From assembly GCA_035291905.1 (NCBI GenBank), contig DATDRF010000297.1, forward strand, positions 1 to 64,000: 64,000 nt of DNA. The letters run 5' to 3'. The notes beneath the pieces were generated by a model. That model had not been told where the DNA came from, searched no databases, and saw nothing but the letters and a program-made list of their open reading frames with translations. The stretch comes from JACPLA01 sp035291905. Its GTDB lineage: Bacteria > Bacteroidota > Ignavibacteria > UBA10030. Made by a program: the position numbers and the translations under genes. Shown piece after piece: positions 9,056 to 18,795 of this stretch. The first letter of the stretch is position 1, and every line of letters begins with the position of its first letter.

Positions 9056-9430
9056 TCACATCTTTGCCATTGCTACGCTTCGGACCATGATTCCGTTCAC
9101 GCCGCCCTTCGCCCGAACATAGCCTTTCGCTTCAACATTGTGACCGACGTGGTCAACGAGAAGATGATTGGGATTGTTCTTATGGTCGTCCGGGAGGAGT
9201 GAAACATACACTTTCCCGTCTGCCGTCAGAATCCCCAACGCTCCCCCCGCCTTGGCGCATGCCTTTGCACAAGCAACATGATCCTCTCCGCGGGCTCCGC
9301 TCGAGAGATAGCACGCCACATCAATGACTTCCCCCGTAATAGTAGCCTCCTTCGACACAGGCTTTTCCTGACCGAATGTAACCGCCGCAAGCATGATTGA
9401 GACGGCCGCAAGGATAAGGATATTCCTCAT
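9056..9430 (-). CDS. small exported protein, unknown function
   Basis: A 124-residue protein with a clear Sec signal peptide (about residues 1-20, ending LAAVTFGQ). The mature part has three cysteines (VACYLSSG and VACAKACAKAGG) and reads like a compact beta-rich domain (GKVYVSLLPDDH, NVEAKGYVRAKGGVNGIMV). I do not recognise a named family. The closely spaced cysteines and histidines could bind metal or form disulfides, but that is inference. It is transcribed alone, leftward, and ends at the hairpin at 9003-9030. Confidence 0.7.
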   Translation of the reverse strand: MRNILILAAVSIMLAAVTFGQEKPVSKEATITGEVIDVACYLSSGARGEDHVACAKACAKAGGALGILTADGKVYVSLLPDDHKNNPNHLLVDHVGHNVEAKGYVRAKGGVNGIMVRSVAMAKM

Positions 9431-9520
9431 AAGACCTCCAAGATATTGATCGTTGAAAAAAGAGCCGGCGTATGGAACGACTTTTTAACACGCATGACGC
9501 ATAGTCAGTTCCCAAGGGGT

Positions 9521-10693
9521 CTACGACGTTGCGGGGGCCGCAAAGAAATGGGCAAAACGGTCGATTGCCGCACGAAATTCCGGACCAGGGGAAAGCAGGC
9601 TGAGGACAAGATGTGGCCCGCCTGTGACGTCGAACAGATAGCCCGGGTGGACAAGGATATTCTCCTTTTCAAGCAAAGCAAGGGACCACTCTTCGTCGGA
9701 CCTGGTGGCAGGAACCCGGATCATTGCGTTCCATCCCCCCTCGCTTCGAAGGAGCGAGCAGTCTCTCACGGAAACCGACCGGAGAAATGAGTAGTTCTCT
9801 CTGATCCTCTCGTGAAGAGGGGTTGAGAATAGGTGGATTTCGCCAAGAATTTCGGGGAGTACTATCTGGGAGGCCGTCGAGACCGAAAGAAATGTATCGG
9901 CGATTATCTCGATTCTGCCGAGAGCTCCGTTAACCCACCCGGCCGGCCCACCCAGGCACATCCAGGCGAGTTTCAATTGCGGCAGGCCGGCAAGCTTGGA
10001 GAGCCCGTTGAGCACTACCGTGGCACAATCGGTGCTTCCCGCAAATGTCGGAGGGATCTTCTCATGCGGGTCAAGAGGGAAAGAATGAAATACCTCGTCG
10101 ATGATTAGCGGAATGCCGCGACGGCCGGCAGTGGCAACGAGGAATTCCCGCTCGTCTTCCTTGACGAAGGAACCGGCCGGATTTGAGGGGTGAAGCAGGA
10201 GCACGGCGCGGGTCTGAGAATTCAAGGCCCTGGTGAATGAATCGCGGTCGATATACCATTCGCCGTCGTAGACAAGGTCATACACGGAAACCCTGATATC
10301 GTGAAGATCCGCGAGTGTGTCAAAAAGCGGATAGCTTGGGCGGGGAAGAAGAACCTGATCTCCGGGATTGCACAACAGGCGAAAAAGAAATGAATAGGCC
10401 TCGCTCGTGCTGCTTGTCAGCACAATCGATTCCGGATTTACCGAGGCTCTCTGTCCGGCGTAGTAGTCAGAAATTGCCCGCCTGGCAGCGGGGAGGCCTT
10501 TAGGAGTTGGATCATATGAAAGGATCTGCGGGCGTGCGAACCGTTCAAGGAACTTGATCGACGGGGTTAGCCCACATCGGGTGGGATTTGATTCGGTGAG
10601 GTCAAGAATGGACTCACCCTGCAATCGCTTCCGATTAAGGAGAGCCGTCAACCGATTTGCGTGAAGGTTCCACTCTGTGCGGGATGAAAACAT
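9521..10693 (-). CDS. PLP-dependent aminotransferase class I/II
   Basis: A fold-type I aminotransferase of 390 residues. The start at 10693 gives the usual N-terminus of this subgroup (MFSSRTEWNLHANRLT, then DLTESNPTRCGL). A longer frame from 10756 would overlap the end of typA. Visible features are the cofactor-phosphate region (TSSTSEAYSFLFRLL), the substrate-side SNPAGSFVKEDE, IIDEVFHSFPL, and the PLP lysine in NGLSKLAGLPQLKLAW. The family transfers amino groups between amino acids and 2-oxo acids; the substrate is not predictable here. The start codon lies 13 bases after the typA stop, so it is probably translated from the typA message. Confidence 0.85.
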   Translation of the reverse strand: MFSSRTEWNLHANRLTALLNRKRLQGESILDLTESNPTRCGLTPSIKFLERFARPQILSYDPTPKGLPAARRAISDYYAGQRASVNPESIVLTSSTSEAYSFLFRLLCNPGDQVLLPRPSYPLFDTLADLHDIRVSVYDLVYDGEWYIDRDSFTRALNSQTRAVLLLHPSNPAGSFVKEDEREFLVATAGRRGIPLIIDEVFHSFPLDPHEKIPPTFAGSTDCATVVLNGLSKLAGLPQLKLAWMCLGGPAGWVNGALGRIEIIADTFLSVSTASQIVLPEILGEIHLFSTPLHERIRENYSFLRSVSVRDCSLLRSEGGWNAMIRVPATRSDEEWSLALLEKENILVHPGYLFDVTGGPHLVLSLLSPGPEFRAAIDRFAHFFAAPATS

Positions 10694-10706
10694 GCCGGGG
10701 GGAGAT

Positions 10707-12557
10707 TCAGGCAAGCGTTTCTTCAGGCTTCTTGCGCGATAGGCGATTTCTTTCATTATGGTCGAGATACCGCTTGCGGAGGCGAATGCTCTTGGGAGTT
10801 ATCTCCACGAACTCATCGTCACCAATCCATTCAATTGCCTGTTCCAGAGTTGGGAGTCTCGGCGGTTCAAGCCGTATTGCTTCATCGGAGCCCGACGCGC
10901 GCATGTTCGTGAGATGTTTTGTCTTACAGACGTTCACGACCATATCCTGCTCCCTTGAGTTTTCGCCGACGATCATTCCCGCATAGACTCTGGTTCCTGG
11001 CTCGACGAAGAACGTTGACCGTTCCTGAAGCTTCCCCATCGCGTAGGCAACGGCAATTCCGTCTTCAAGGGAGATGATGGCTCCCCGGGTTCGGTGTGCA
11101 AGCTCGCCTTTGAAGGGTTCATACCCGTGAAAATTGTGGTGCAGAATGCCGTTCCCCTTCGTTTGAGTCATGAACTCAGATCGGAAACCGATCAACCCGC
11201 GTGCAGGCACGATAAACTCCAGTCTCGTGTTGCCCTGGGCCTGAATCATGTTTCTCATCTCACCCCGCCGTTGACCGAGGTTTTCTATGACCGCGCCCAC
11301 AAATTCGTCCGGGACATCGATGATCACGTGTTCCATCGGCTCCGACACGACGTCGTCGATTCGTTTGAGAATCACCTCCGGCCGCGAGACCTGAAACTCA
11401 AACCCTTCCCGCCTCATTGTCTCAATGAGAATGGCGAGATGAAGTTCTCCTCTTCCGCTTACCTTGAATATGTCTGGTGAATCCGTTAACTCCACACGCA
11501 GGCTCACGTTCGAGCGCAGCTCCCTTGCCAGGCGCTCGCCGAGGTTACGCGTTGTTACGTAACGGCCTTCCTGTCCTGCAAACGGCGAGTTATTAACCAT
11601 AAAATTCATCGAAAGGGTGGGTTCCTCAATCGAAACAAAGGGAAGCGGTGTCGGATCCGCGGCGTCGGCTATCGTTTCGCCGATATCGACATCTTCCATG
11701 CCTGCAATGGCAATGATGTCGCCCGCGCCGGCCTCCTTGATCTCAATGCGCTTCAATCCCTCAAACGTATAGATTTTTGTCACCCGCGCGTCTTCAGGTT
11801 TTCCGTCGCGGTGGATGATCTTCATGGGAGAGCCGAGTTTGATGGTGCCGCGTGAAATTCTTCCTATTCCCAGCCTTCCAAGGTAGTCGCTATAGTCGAT
11901 CGTTGTAACCAGCATTTGAAAAGGGGAAACAAGGTCCCCCGGCGGCGGTGGGACTTTCGAAACAATGGCGTCAAAAAGAGGCTCCAGATTGAGGCTCTCC
12001 TCATTCATCTCGCGCTTTGCGATCCCCTGTTTTGCGATGCAATAGAGGGCAGGGAAATCCAGCTGGTGGTCGTGTGCCCCCAGCGAGAGGAAGAGCTCAA
12101 AGACTTCGTCGAGCACTTCATGCGGACGGGCGTCTTTGCGGTCAATCTTGTTGATGACAACAATAGGCTGAAGATGCAGTTCGAGAGATTTCTTGAGTAC
12201 GAACTTTGTTCCCGGGAGAGGTCCTTCCGCCGCGTCAACCAAGAGGAGAACTCCGTCGACCATTTTCAGTGTTCTTTCGACTTCGCCGGCGAAATCCGCG
12301 TGGCCCGGCGTATCGACAATGTTGATCTTGATTCCCTTGGGGTTGGCCTTCGTGTGATAGAAGACAGAGGTATTCTTGGCAAGGATCGTAATACCCCGCT
12401 CGCGCTCGAGCTCGTTGGAGTCCATGACGCGGGTTACCAGGTCCTGATTTGCACGGAACGTACCGGTCTGGCGCAACATGTGATCCACGAGCGTCGTTTT
12501 GCCGTGATCGACGTGTGCAATAATGGCGATATTACGTATGTCTTCCCTACGCTGCAT
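10707..12557 (-). CDS. typA: ribosome-associated GTPase TypA/BipA
   Basis: A translational GTPase of 616 residues, the normal length for TypA/BipA, which binds the ribosome and aids 50S assembly, especially under stress or cold. Domains in order: G domain with [15 protein letters not shown] (residues 14-28), [16 protein letters not shown] and NKIDR; domain II (about 210-300); EF-G III- and V-like domains; and the BipA-specific C-terminal domain with [17 protein letters not shown]. The start at 12557 follows a double hairpin region (12604-12686). The aminotransferase gene lies directly downstream. Confidence 0.96.
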   Translation of the reverse strand: MQRREDIRNIAIIAHVDHGKTTLVDHMLRQTGTFRANQDLVTRVMDSNELERERGITILAKNTSVFYHTKANPKGIKINIVDTPGHADFAGEVERTLKMVDGVLLLVDAAEGPLPGTKFVLKKSLELHLQPIVVINKIDRKDARPHEVLDEVFELFLSLGAHDHQLDFPALYCIAKQGIAKREMNEESLNLEPLFDAIVSKVPPPPGDLVSPFQMLVTTIDYSDYLGRLGIGRISRGTIKLGSPMKIIHRDGKPEDARVTKIYTFEGLKRIEIKEAGAGDIIAIAGMEDVDIGETIADAADPTPLPFVSIEEPTLSMNFMVNNSPFAGQEGRYVTTRNLGERLARELRSNVSLRVELTDSPDIFKVSGRGELHLAILIETMRREGFEFQVSRPEVILKRIDDVVSEPMEHVIIDVPDEFVGAVIENLGQRRGEMRNMIQAQGNTRLEFIVPARGLIGFRSEFMTQTKGNGILHHNFHGYEPFKGELAHRTRGAIISLEDGIAVAYAMGKLQERSTFFVEPGTRVYAGMIVGENSREQDMVVNVCKTKHLTNMRASGSDEAIRLEPPRLPTLEQAIEWIGDDEFVEITPKSIRLRKRYLDHNERNRLSRKKPEETLA

Positions 12558-12603
12558 TTAATTACTCGCTCTTCCTAAAATGTTGAGGTTCGGAAAACAA
12601 AAA

Positions 12604-12628
12604 ATGCCTCGGCTAGTACCGGAGGCAT
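12604..12628 (-). terminator. second hairpin with T-tract, upstream of typA
   Basis: ATGCCTC (12604-12610) pairs with GAGGCAT (12622-12628), extended by CGG/CCG with a bulge. Read leftward the stem is followed by TTTTTTGTTTT, the shape of a rho-independent terminator. It lies only 46 bases before typA and behind another terminator, so it could be a backup terminator or part of the typA leader. Confidence 0.5.
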
Positions 12629-12662
12629 GGATAAGATACGAAATTCTTCGGCGAAAAACAAA

Positions 12663-12686
12663 AAGGCCGGCAAAGTCGCCGGCCTT
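12663..12686 (-). terminator. rho-independent terminator
   Basis: A perfect 9-bp stem, AAGGCCGGC (12663-12671) with GCCGGCCTT (12678-12686), and a 6-base loop. Read leftward it is followed by TTTTTGTTTTT. It lies 24 bases past the stop of the exported protein at 12710 and should end that transcript. Confidence 0.85.
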
Positions 12687-12709
12687 CAGTTTGTGCAAAG
12701 AATTCTTGC

Positions 12710-13804
12710 CTAGATGATAATCATGACACCGGCGCTGTATGCCTTGTATTTACCAAGGTTAACGTCAGCATTGACGTTGATAAGAAGTATCTTGATGCTG
12801 AGGCCGAAAGTCAGGCGAGAAGTATTCTCGCTTTCAAGTCCAAAAGCGATGGGCTGCATGACAGGTCCGGTTGGAGTGGCAACTTCCAATTCGTACGTGA
12901 AATCGATCGTGGAACTCTCTTTCATGTAGCCGACATACGGAGTCAGGTTCAAGAATCCCCATCCGAGCCGGGCGCTGGCATTAATTCCGAACGCCGATGC
13001 TTTAACATCCATCAGACTGCCAACTTTCAAGTTCTGCGTGAAGTACCCGAGTGACACCTCAAAAGGAAGGGCATCCTCTCCGAACCAGACCATGGGGTTA
13101 TGTTGTATACCCCATCCGAAGAACTTGAACGAACCGACCTTTTCGTCAATCTCAACGTCAGGCAGATAGCGGAATGTGAACTGGGACCCCAGGATCGTGC
13201 CGATGGTGAGCTGGGGCGTGCCGAGGGGAAATGCCGGAGCATCTTCCAATAGTCCGGTTACAGGGAGCGCAAACAATTGTGCGGGAAGAGTATAGGTTTG
13301 CTGACCCGCGCTGGTGTTTACTGTGATCGTTTTTCCCGGGAAACCGACTCTGAGACTGTCCGCTTTCTTCCCCACAATCGTGGGGCCGTTAAACGTGACC
13401 TGAAACTCTTGTGAAAGGATTGCATTCTTTACGTCAGCCTGGTATTGCGCCGGCGCATTGGACTGCTGGGCAAGAAACGTCGCCTGCTCGTCAGTAAATC
13501 GGAATGATCCCCCGGAAGTGAAGCTCCGGTTCTCATCCTGAAATTGCGTCGCCATTCCCACCAGACCGAATTCGAAGTCGAATCCGAACATAGTAGCCCA
13601 CGGAGCCCGATGGAACCAACCTGAATTCAGATTAGTGCCAAATCCGGAAACTATGGGGTTGACATAGGCCTTTGCGGCACCCTCTGCCAGCCGCCTCATG
13701 ATTCCCTGAAGATCCTCGTTTTCTTCTTCCGTGGTCGTCTGTGAGAGAAGCAGAGTGGGGGTTAGTAGAAATACGATTGCCGCGCAGATTGTAAAGCGCT
13801 TCAT
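12710..13804 (-). CDS. exported barrel-like protein (DUF6588-like)
   Basis: A 364-residue protein with a signal peptide (MKRFTICAAIVFLLTPTLLLSQ). Long alternating hydrophobic/aromatic stretches follow (MFGFDFEFGLVGMATQF, FKFFGWGIQHNPMVWF, ARLGWGFLNLTPYVGY). The C-terminus ends in strand-like KAYSAGVMIII, as expected for an outer-membrane beta-barrel. It resembles DUF6588 proteins of Bacteroidota, which I recall from memory only; function is unknown. A strong ribosome-binding site (AAGGGAGGA) precedes the ATG by about 6 bases, one of the best in the window, pointing to high expression. It is monocistronic, with its own promoter and terminator. Confidence 0.7.
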   Translation of the reverse strand: MKRFTICAAIVFLLTPTLLLSQTTTEEENEDLQGIMRRLAEGAAKAYVNPIVSGFGTNLNSGWFHRAPWATMFGFDFEFGLVGMATQFQDENRSFTSGGSFRFTDEQATFLAQQSNAPAQYQADVKNAILSQEFQVTFNGPTIVGKKADSLRVGFPGKTITVNTSAGQQTYTLPAQLFALPVTGLLEDAPAFPLGTPQLTIGTILGSQFTFRYLPDVEIDEKVGSFKFFGWGIQHNPMVWFGEDALPFEVSLGYFTQNLKVGSLMDVKASAFGINASARLGWGFLNLTPYVGYMKESSTIDFTYELEVATPTGPVMQPIAFGLESENTSRLTFGLSIKILLINVNADVNLGKYKAYSAGVMIII

Positions 13805-13993
13805 AGATGGTTCCTCCCTTGGTGTAACGTACCTAGAATATCAAGATTCGACGTAGTCCAGTGTGTTTCAGAGCACATCTGAAACTGAAAGCGGCGCAGC
13901 GATTCACCGCAGAGGGTTCCTCCCAGAAACCAGCTCAAACTGATGAAATCATCTGCACCGCCATCATCACAGCAGGAGAACAAGTCTGATAAA

Positions 13994-14022
13994 ATAATAC
14001 TTGAATTCACCGGTAGAATCAA
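13994..14022 (-). promoter_or_regulatory. sigma70-like promoter for the exported barrel-like protein
   Basis: Read leftward, TTGATT (14022-14017) and TATTAT (13999-13994) have a 17-base spacer. The leader to the ATG at 13804 would be about 180 bases, unusually long, and contains only short weak inverted repeats. The rest of the 330-base divergent gap (13805-14134) shows no convincing gene. Confidence 0.5.
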
Positions 14023-14134
14023 GATGAATTGCGCAATTCAATAATTTCGGCGATGCTCCATTCGTTGCATTTTCCCTGCTTGATGCGTAATTTAGCACAC
14101 CCCTGCCGTCCTCAATTTCGGATGGAAGGGATTC

Positions 14135-17100
14135 GTGTTTTCTGCCATCATGATCTCATCCATTAAAGATCTTCTATACTCATCAGAGCCTTTCCGTAAG
14201 TTTGCAGAATCCGTCAAGGAAAGCCGAAATGCGCTTCGATTGGAAATTTCCGGCGTTAATGGGTCTTTGATGGCATTTGTTGCCGACCTTTTGGGTGAGC
14301 ATTTTTCCAACGTCATCCTCGTAGTTTCGACAGATGATCGTGCGGAGCAGCTTCGGGATGATTGTGCGCTCGTTACACCGGGAAGAAAGGTGAACCTCTA
14401 TGCCCACGCTGAACACCACTCTGCCACTACCCTTGATATGAGCGGACCCGTTTCCGTGATGGAGTCTCTCCATTCGCTTGTGAGAAATGAAGCAGGCATC
14501 ATGATTGCTTCGGCGGAAACGGCAGCGAGCCTGCTTCCGCCTCCCTCTGGTTTCCGCGAACGGGCCATCATACTGACATCGGAAGTTGAATACCCGTTTC
14601 AGGGTCTGGTGGACAAGCTGGAAGAATGGAAGTTCGAGCGCAAGGACTTTGTTGAGGGGTACGGGGATTTTGCCGTCCGTGGAGGGATTCTGGATGTGTT
14701 TCCTTTTGTCGGAGAGCATCCGCTGCGGATTGAATTCTGGGGGGACAGGATCGAGTCAATACGCGAATTCGAGCCGCTTTCGCAGCGTTCCATCAGGGAG
14801 CTTCACTCTGCAAATATCGTTGCGGGATTTCCCGATGTCGCTGATCGGGCAGACCGAACCTCGACCGTTTTTGACTACCTGCCGGCCGGCACAGTTCTCC
14901 TGGTTGAAGAGCCGGTTCTCTGCGAGCGGGAGGTTGAAGAGGTCATACTCGAGGGCGTCAAGGGCGTTGTTCGCTGGGGCGACATTCTCGAACGGAGCGC
15001 AAGGTTTCCCCGCATAGTTCATTCAAGCCTTTCCGCTCCCGACGCGGACATTCAATTTGGCTCATCTCCCCAACCGGCATTTCACGGAAGCATCAAGCTC
15101 CTTGTTGAAGATCTCCGGCGCGAGAAGGTACGGTCGTTCAGGCAAATTATCGCCTGTGATTCCGCCGAAGAGCTCACGCGACTGCAGGACTTACTCGAAG
15201 AGGAGATCACCCGAACCGAAGAGAGTGACGGGGGGGATTGGGAGTTTCCGGAACTCAATCCCGAGGGGTTTCACGGCGGATTCGTGTTTCCTGCCGCTTC
15301 GATTGTTCTTTATACCGAGCACGAAACATTCGGGAGGCTTAAGAAACGCGGGACCCGAAGGCGGCCGCGGTTCCGCGGATTCAGCCAGCGGGAGGTGTAT
15401 CGACTGAAGAAAGGTGATTTCGTGGTCCATGCTGATTACGGCGTGGGAAGGTTCGCTGGATTGCAGACGATCAAGGTCCGGGGGAATGATCAGGAAGTGA
15501 TGAAGATACAGTACGATGAGGATGACGTTCTCTATGTCAACCTCAATTTCGTCAACAGTGTTCAGAAATATTCGTCGCAGGAAGGTCATGAGCCGAAACT
15601 GACCAAGCTCGGCACACCGCAGTGGGATCGCCTCAAAGCGCGCGCCCGCAAGCGCATTAAAGACATTGCACGCGGGCTGATTCGACTCTACGCCCAGAGA
15701 AAGCACGAGCCCGGGTTTGCGTTTTCCCCCGACAGCCATTGGCAGAAAGAGATGGAGGCTTCGTTCGTCTATGAGGATACTCCCGATCAGTCAACGGCGA
15801 CAGAGGCGGTGAAGGCGAACATGCAGGAGGCCGTCCCCATGGACAGGCTTATCTGCGGTGATGTCGGTTTTGGCAAGACGGAGGTTGCGGTTCGGGCCGC
15901 GTTCAAAGCTGCTCTTGACGGCAAACAGACCGCCGTTCTGGTCCCCACAACGATCCTGGCGCAGCAGCACTATCAAACCTTTCTGGATCGCCTTGAACGC
16001 TATAGTGTTCGTGTTGCCTCGCTGACGCGGTTCAGAGGGAAGAAGGAACAAAAAGGCATACTCGGAGATCTTAAGGAAGGGTCTGTGGATATTGTGATCG
16101 GGACGCACCGGCTGCTGTCGAAAGACGTGGTGTTCAAGGACCTTGGGCTTCTGATTATCGATGAAGAACACCGCTTTGGCGTTACGGCAAAGGAAAAGCT
16201 TCGGCAGATGCGCGCATCGGTCGACACCCTGATGCTCACGGCAACACCGATCCCCCGGACGCTTCAGTTTTCGCTCATGGGAGCCCGGGATTTGTCGATC
16301 ATCAATACGGCGCCGCGTAACCGGCTTCCGATCATCACGGAAATATGTGAATTCGATCTCGATCTTATCCGGGAGGCGATTCTCAAGGAGCTTCACAGGG
16401 GCGGGCAGGTGTATGTGATTCATGACAGGATCCAGACAATGGATCTGGTGGTCCAACAATTGAAGACAAAGGTCCCCGAAGCGCGGTTCCATTCCGCTCA
16501 CGGACAAATGAGGGGTCACGAGCTCGAAAAAACGATGATGGCGTTCCTTGAGCGCAAGTACGACGTTCTGATCTGCACAAAGATCATCGAGTCCGGCATT
16601 GACATCCCCCGTGTCAATACCATTATTATCAACCGTGCCGACCGGTTTGGCCTGGCTGAGTTGTATCAGCTGAGGGGAAGAGTAGGGCGGTCGAATGTGC
16701 AGGCGTACGCATACCTGCTTACGCCGCCCATAGCCACCCTGCCGCGAGTTGCACTGCAGCGACTCCAGTCAGTTCAGGAGTTCACAGAGCTGGGTTCGGG
16801 GTTCAACCTTGCATTGCGCGACATGGAAATACGTGGTGCCGGGAACCTGTTGGGGGCGGAACAGTCGGGATTCATCATGGAAATGGGATTTGAAATGTAC
16901 CAGCGCGTGGTTGAAGAGGCGGTGCGGGAACTGAAAGACGAAGAATTCCAGGGGGTATTTGGCGAAGAAGGCAGACAGACGGCCACTCCTCAACCGGAGA
17001 CCATTCTTGAATCGGATCTGGAAGCCCTTATCCCGGACATTTATGTCGAGTCGAGCCAGGAGCGACTTGATATCTACAGGCGACTCTACCAGGCAAAAAC

Positions 17101-17506
17101 GTTGAACGACATTCAGATGCTTGGCGAGGAACTGAAAGATCGGTTTGGAGATTTTCCCGAGGAGGTGGATCTGCTGCTTCGGCAGGTCGAGGTTAAGACG
17201 CTTGCATCGCAACTGCACATTCCGCGCGTGGAACTCTCGGGCTCGCAGCTTCTGTTTTTCCTTCCTCCTTCAGCTGATTCCGTCTTCTATGGAACAACAG
17301 AGAACATGGAGGCGCCCTTTCAGGCTATCATGGGGTTGCTCAGCTCATCGAACGAGATCAAGTTTCAGCTTCAGCAGGAAGGCCCTCAGTTGAAACTGAG
17401 AATGACGATGAAGGCTGGAAAACTGCCCGCAGAAAGACTTCGGGAGGGGTCCGAAATTCTCGGGAAATTTGTCACTGCGGTCCAAAAGAAAACCCCGGGA
17501 TCATGA
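14135..17506 (+). CDS. mfd: transcription-repair coupling factor Mfd
   Basis: Removes RNA polymerase stalled at DNA lesions and recruits UvrA for strand-specific repair. The 1123-residue protein has the full Mfd order: UvrB-homologous N-terminal region (about 1-340); RNA-polymerase-interacting CarD-like domain (GDFVVHADYGVGRFAG, about 430-500); RecG-like helicase with Walker A GDVGFGKTE, DEEH box and LMLTATPIPRTLQFSLMGARD; and the C-terminal TRCF domain. I chose the GTG at 14135 because GGAAGGG lies 4 bases upstream (14124-14130). An ATG at 14150 is the alternative and would cost five residues. Its stop overlaps the next start by 4 bases. Confidence 0.96.
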   Translation: MFSAIMISSIKDLLYSSEPFRKFAESVKESRNALRLEISGVNGSLMAFVADLLGEHFSNVILVVSTDDRAEQLRDDCALVTPGRKVNLYAHAEHHSATTLDMSGPVSVMESLHSLVRNEAGIMIASAETAASLLPPPSGFRERAIILTSEVEYPFQGLVDKLEEWKFERKDFVEGYGDFAVRGGILDVFPFVGEHPLRIEFWGDRIESIREFEPLSQRSIRELHSANIVAGFPDVADRADRTSTVFDYLPAGTVLLVEEPVLCEREVEEVILEGVKGVVRWGDILERSARFPRIVHSSLSAPDADIQFGSSPQPAFHGSIKLLVEDLRREKVRSFRQIIACDSAEELTRLQDLLEEEITRTEESDGGDWEFPELNPEGFHGGFVFPAASIVLYTEHETFGRLKKRGTRRRPRFRGFSQREVYRLKKGDFVVHADYGVGRFAGLQTIKVRGNDQEVMKIQYDEDDVLYVNLNFVNSVQKYSSQEGHEPKLTKLGTPQWDRLKARARKRIKDIARGLIRLYAQRKHEPGFAFSPDSHWQKEMEASFVYEDTPDQSTATEAVKANMQEAVPMDRLICGDVGFGKTEVAVRAAFKAALDGKQTAVLVPTTILAQQHYQTFLDRLERYSVRVASLTRFRGKKEQKGILGDLKEGSVDIVIGTHRLLSKDVVFKDLGLLIIDEEHRFGVTAKEKLRQMRASVDTLMLTATPIPRTLQFSLMGARDLSIINTAPRNRLPIITEICEFDLDLIREAILKELHRGGQVYVIHDRIQTMDLVVQQLKTKVPEARFHSAHGQMRGHELEKTMMAFLERKYDVLICTKIIESGIDIPRVNTIIINRADRFGLAELYQLRGRVGRSNVQAYAYLLTPPIATLPRVALQRLQSVQEFTELGSGFNLALRDMEIRGAGNLLGAEQSGFIMEMGFEMYQRVVEEAVRELKDEEFQGVFGEEGRQTATPQPETILESDLEALIPDIYVESSQERLDIYRRLYQAKTLNDIQMLGEELKDRFGDFPEEVDLLLRQVEVKTLASQLHIPRVELSGSQLLFFLPPSADSVFYGTTENMEAPFQAIMGLLSSSNEIKFQLQQEGPQLKLRMTMKAGKLPAERLREGSEILGKFVTAVQKKTPGS

Positions 17507-18345
17507 AATTCCTTCAGAAATATTGCTTCTACATCGTTCTTGCGACGGCCTACCTGATGCAATTGTTCGGATCCCCGTCGGCACTGGGCTCCGGATTGGA
17601 TTCGTTGCTCACTCTTTTTCCTCAAAAGAAACTTGTCCAGGAATTTGTTGCTGACGGAACCGGACATCGGTTCAGCATCGCAAAAGCTTTTCAGGCAAAT
17701 CATGTGTACGGGAGCATTGGGGGTGCGCTCCCGCTTCTCGAAAGCCCGATCGTGGCACAAGGTATTCAGGCGAGCATTGGGGTCTCGGTTTCGACGCAAT
17801 TTCACCCTGGTCAAAACATTGCCGTCACCAGCACAGAGTTCTTTGTTGACTACGCCATCATCGACATCATATGGAGCGACAACCTCTTCAGCCGCTTTGT
17901 CATGGGACATACGAGCCATCACTTGGGAGATAACGCGTTTGAGGAGCTTCAGAAGACGAAACCGGTCGATTACAGCAGGGATTATGTTGAAGGTTTCGCA
18001 GGCTACACGGCTGAGGGCTTGAGGATTTACGCGGGGGCAAACTACGGATTCGGGTTCGTCGTAAACCGCCCGATCCAGCGGCGCTGGATGTTCGAAGCCG
18101 GTGTCGAGGCGGCACTTGTGCACCTTGGGCCGGGGCTTGTCGGTTACGGAGCATTGGACGTTAAATTGAAGCAGGAACTGCAGTATGGGTCAACGATTCG
18201 CTATCAGGGAGGCGTTCAGTTTCAGAACGGGACGGATCGGCTATTTCGTCTCGCTCTGACGCACCAGACGGGACTTGAAGACCGCGGTCAGTTTCACGGC
18301 CAACGCGTGGCTGTCACAACCTTTGGCCTGATCATAGAATTCTGA
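17503..18345 (+). CDS. DUF1207-like exported protein
   Basis: A 280-residue protein with a hydrophobic N-terminal segment (residues 1-29). The body shows repeated strand-like stretches (YVEGFAGYTAEGLRIYAGANYG, LQYGSTIRYQGGVQF) and a C-terminus ending in FGLIIEF, consistent with a barrel in the outer membrane. The FVMGHTSHHLGDNAF segment resembles DUF1207 proteins. Its ATG overlaps the mfd stop (ATGA), so it is translationally coupled to mfd although no functional link is evident. A hairpin terminator begins 13 bases after the stop codon. Confidence 0.65.
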   Translation: MKFLQKYCFYIVLATAYLMQLFGSPSALGSGLDSLLTLFPQKKLVQEFVADGTGHRFSIAKAFQANHVYGSIGGALPLLESPIVAQGIQASIGVSVSTQFHPGQNIAVTSTEFFVDYAIIDIIWSDNLFSRFVMGHTSHHLGDNAFEELQKTKPVDYSRDYVEGFAGYTAEGLRIYAGANYGFGFVVNRPIQRRWMFEAGVEAALVHLGPGLVGYGALDVKLKQELQYGSTIRYQGGVQFQNGTDRLFRLALTHQTGLEDRGQFHGQRVAVTTFGLIIEF

Positions 18346-18357
18346 AATCGACAGTGT

Positions 18358-18404
18358 AAAGTCCGACACCTGCTGATGCGATGCCATCGCGGGTGTCGGA
18401 TTTT
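18358..18404 (+). terminator. hairpin terminator, copy 1 of a dispersed hairpin repeat
   Basis: AAAGTCCGACACC (18358-18370) pairs with GGTGTCGGATTTT (18392-18404) around an inner GCGAT/ATCGC hairpin, followed by more T residues. It should terminate the mfd transcript. The first 18 bases (AAAGTCCGACAYCTGCTG) recur at 46122-46139 with a different loop, so this is also a member of a repeat family. Confidence 0.75.
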
Positions 18405-18500
18405 TCATTTAAGCAAAAAAAGGATCCGAACTTCGGGAACGACTCTGGGCCGGAAGGTGTTTTCATCTGAACATCCACAGAAAAACAACACCCGAGAGCC

Positions 18501-18794
18501 ATGAACCAATACCTGTTTGACATTACACTTCCCGAGGAATTGACAGAGGAGTTCGTTTCGCTCATCCCGCGTCAACGGGCACACATTGAGACCCTCATGG
18601 TAAAAGGAGTTGTGACGAGCTATGGGTTGGCTTTTGACCGTTCGAAAGCATGGGTTACCCTCTTCGCCGAGTCCGAAGGCAGCGCTCATGAGGTTCTGAG
18701 CGGTTTTCCACTTTGTAAGTTCTTCGTCGCAAAGCTTTACCCGCTGGCCTTCCACAATGTGAGCCTCTCACTGACAAAGGTTTCTCTGAATTGA
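18501..18794 (+). CDS. muconolactone isomerase-like small protein
   Basis: A 97-residue ferredoxin-like-fold protein. The opening MNQYLFDITLPEELTEEFVSLIPRQR and the later FPLCKFFVAKLYPL resemble muconolactone delta-isomerase and related YCII-type proteins. There is no other muconate pathway gene, so an isomerase role is uncertain. It stands one base before a ring-cleavage dioxygenase-like gene with which it is surely cotranscribed, and that pairing is the best hint that it handles an aromatic breakdown product. Confidence 0.6.
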   Translation: MNQYLFDITLPEELTEEFVSLIPRQRAHIETLMVKGVVTSYGLAFDRSKAWVTLFAESEGSAHEVLSGFPLCKFFVAKLYPLAFHNVSLSLTKVSLN

Positions 18795-18795
18795 T

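Noticed and set aside
11916..12578. 220-residue plus-strand frame opposite typA
   Set aside because: It is a mirror of the conserved typA G-domain coding and has no recognisable features.
13801..14022. 73-residue minus-strand frame before the exported barrel-like protein gene
   Set aside because: Composition is not protein-like, and the stretch is better explained as a long leader below the promoter at 13994-14022.
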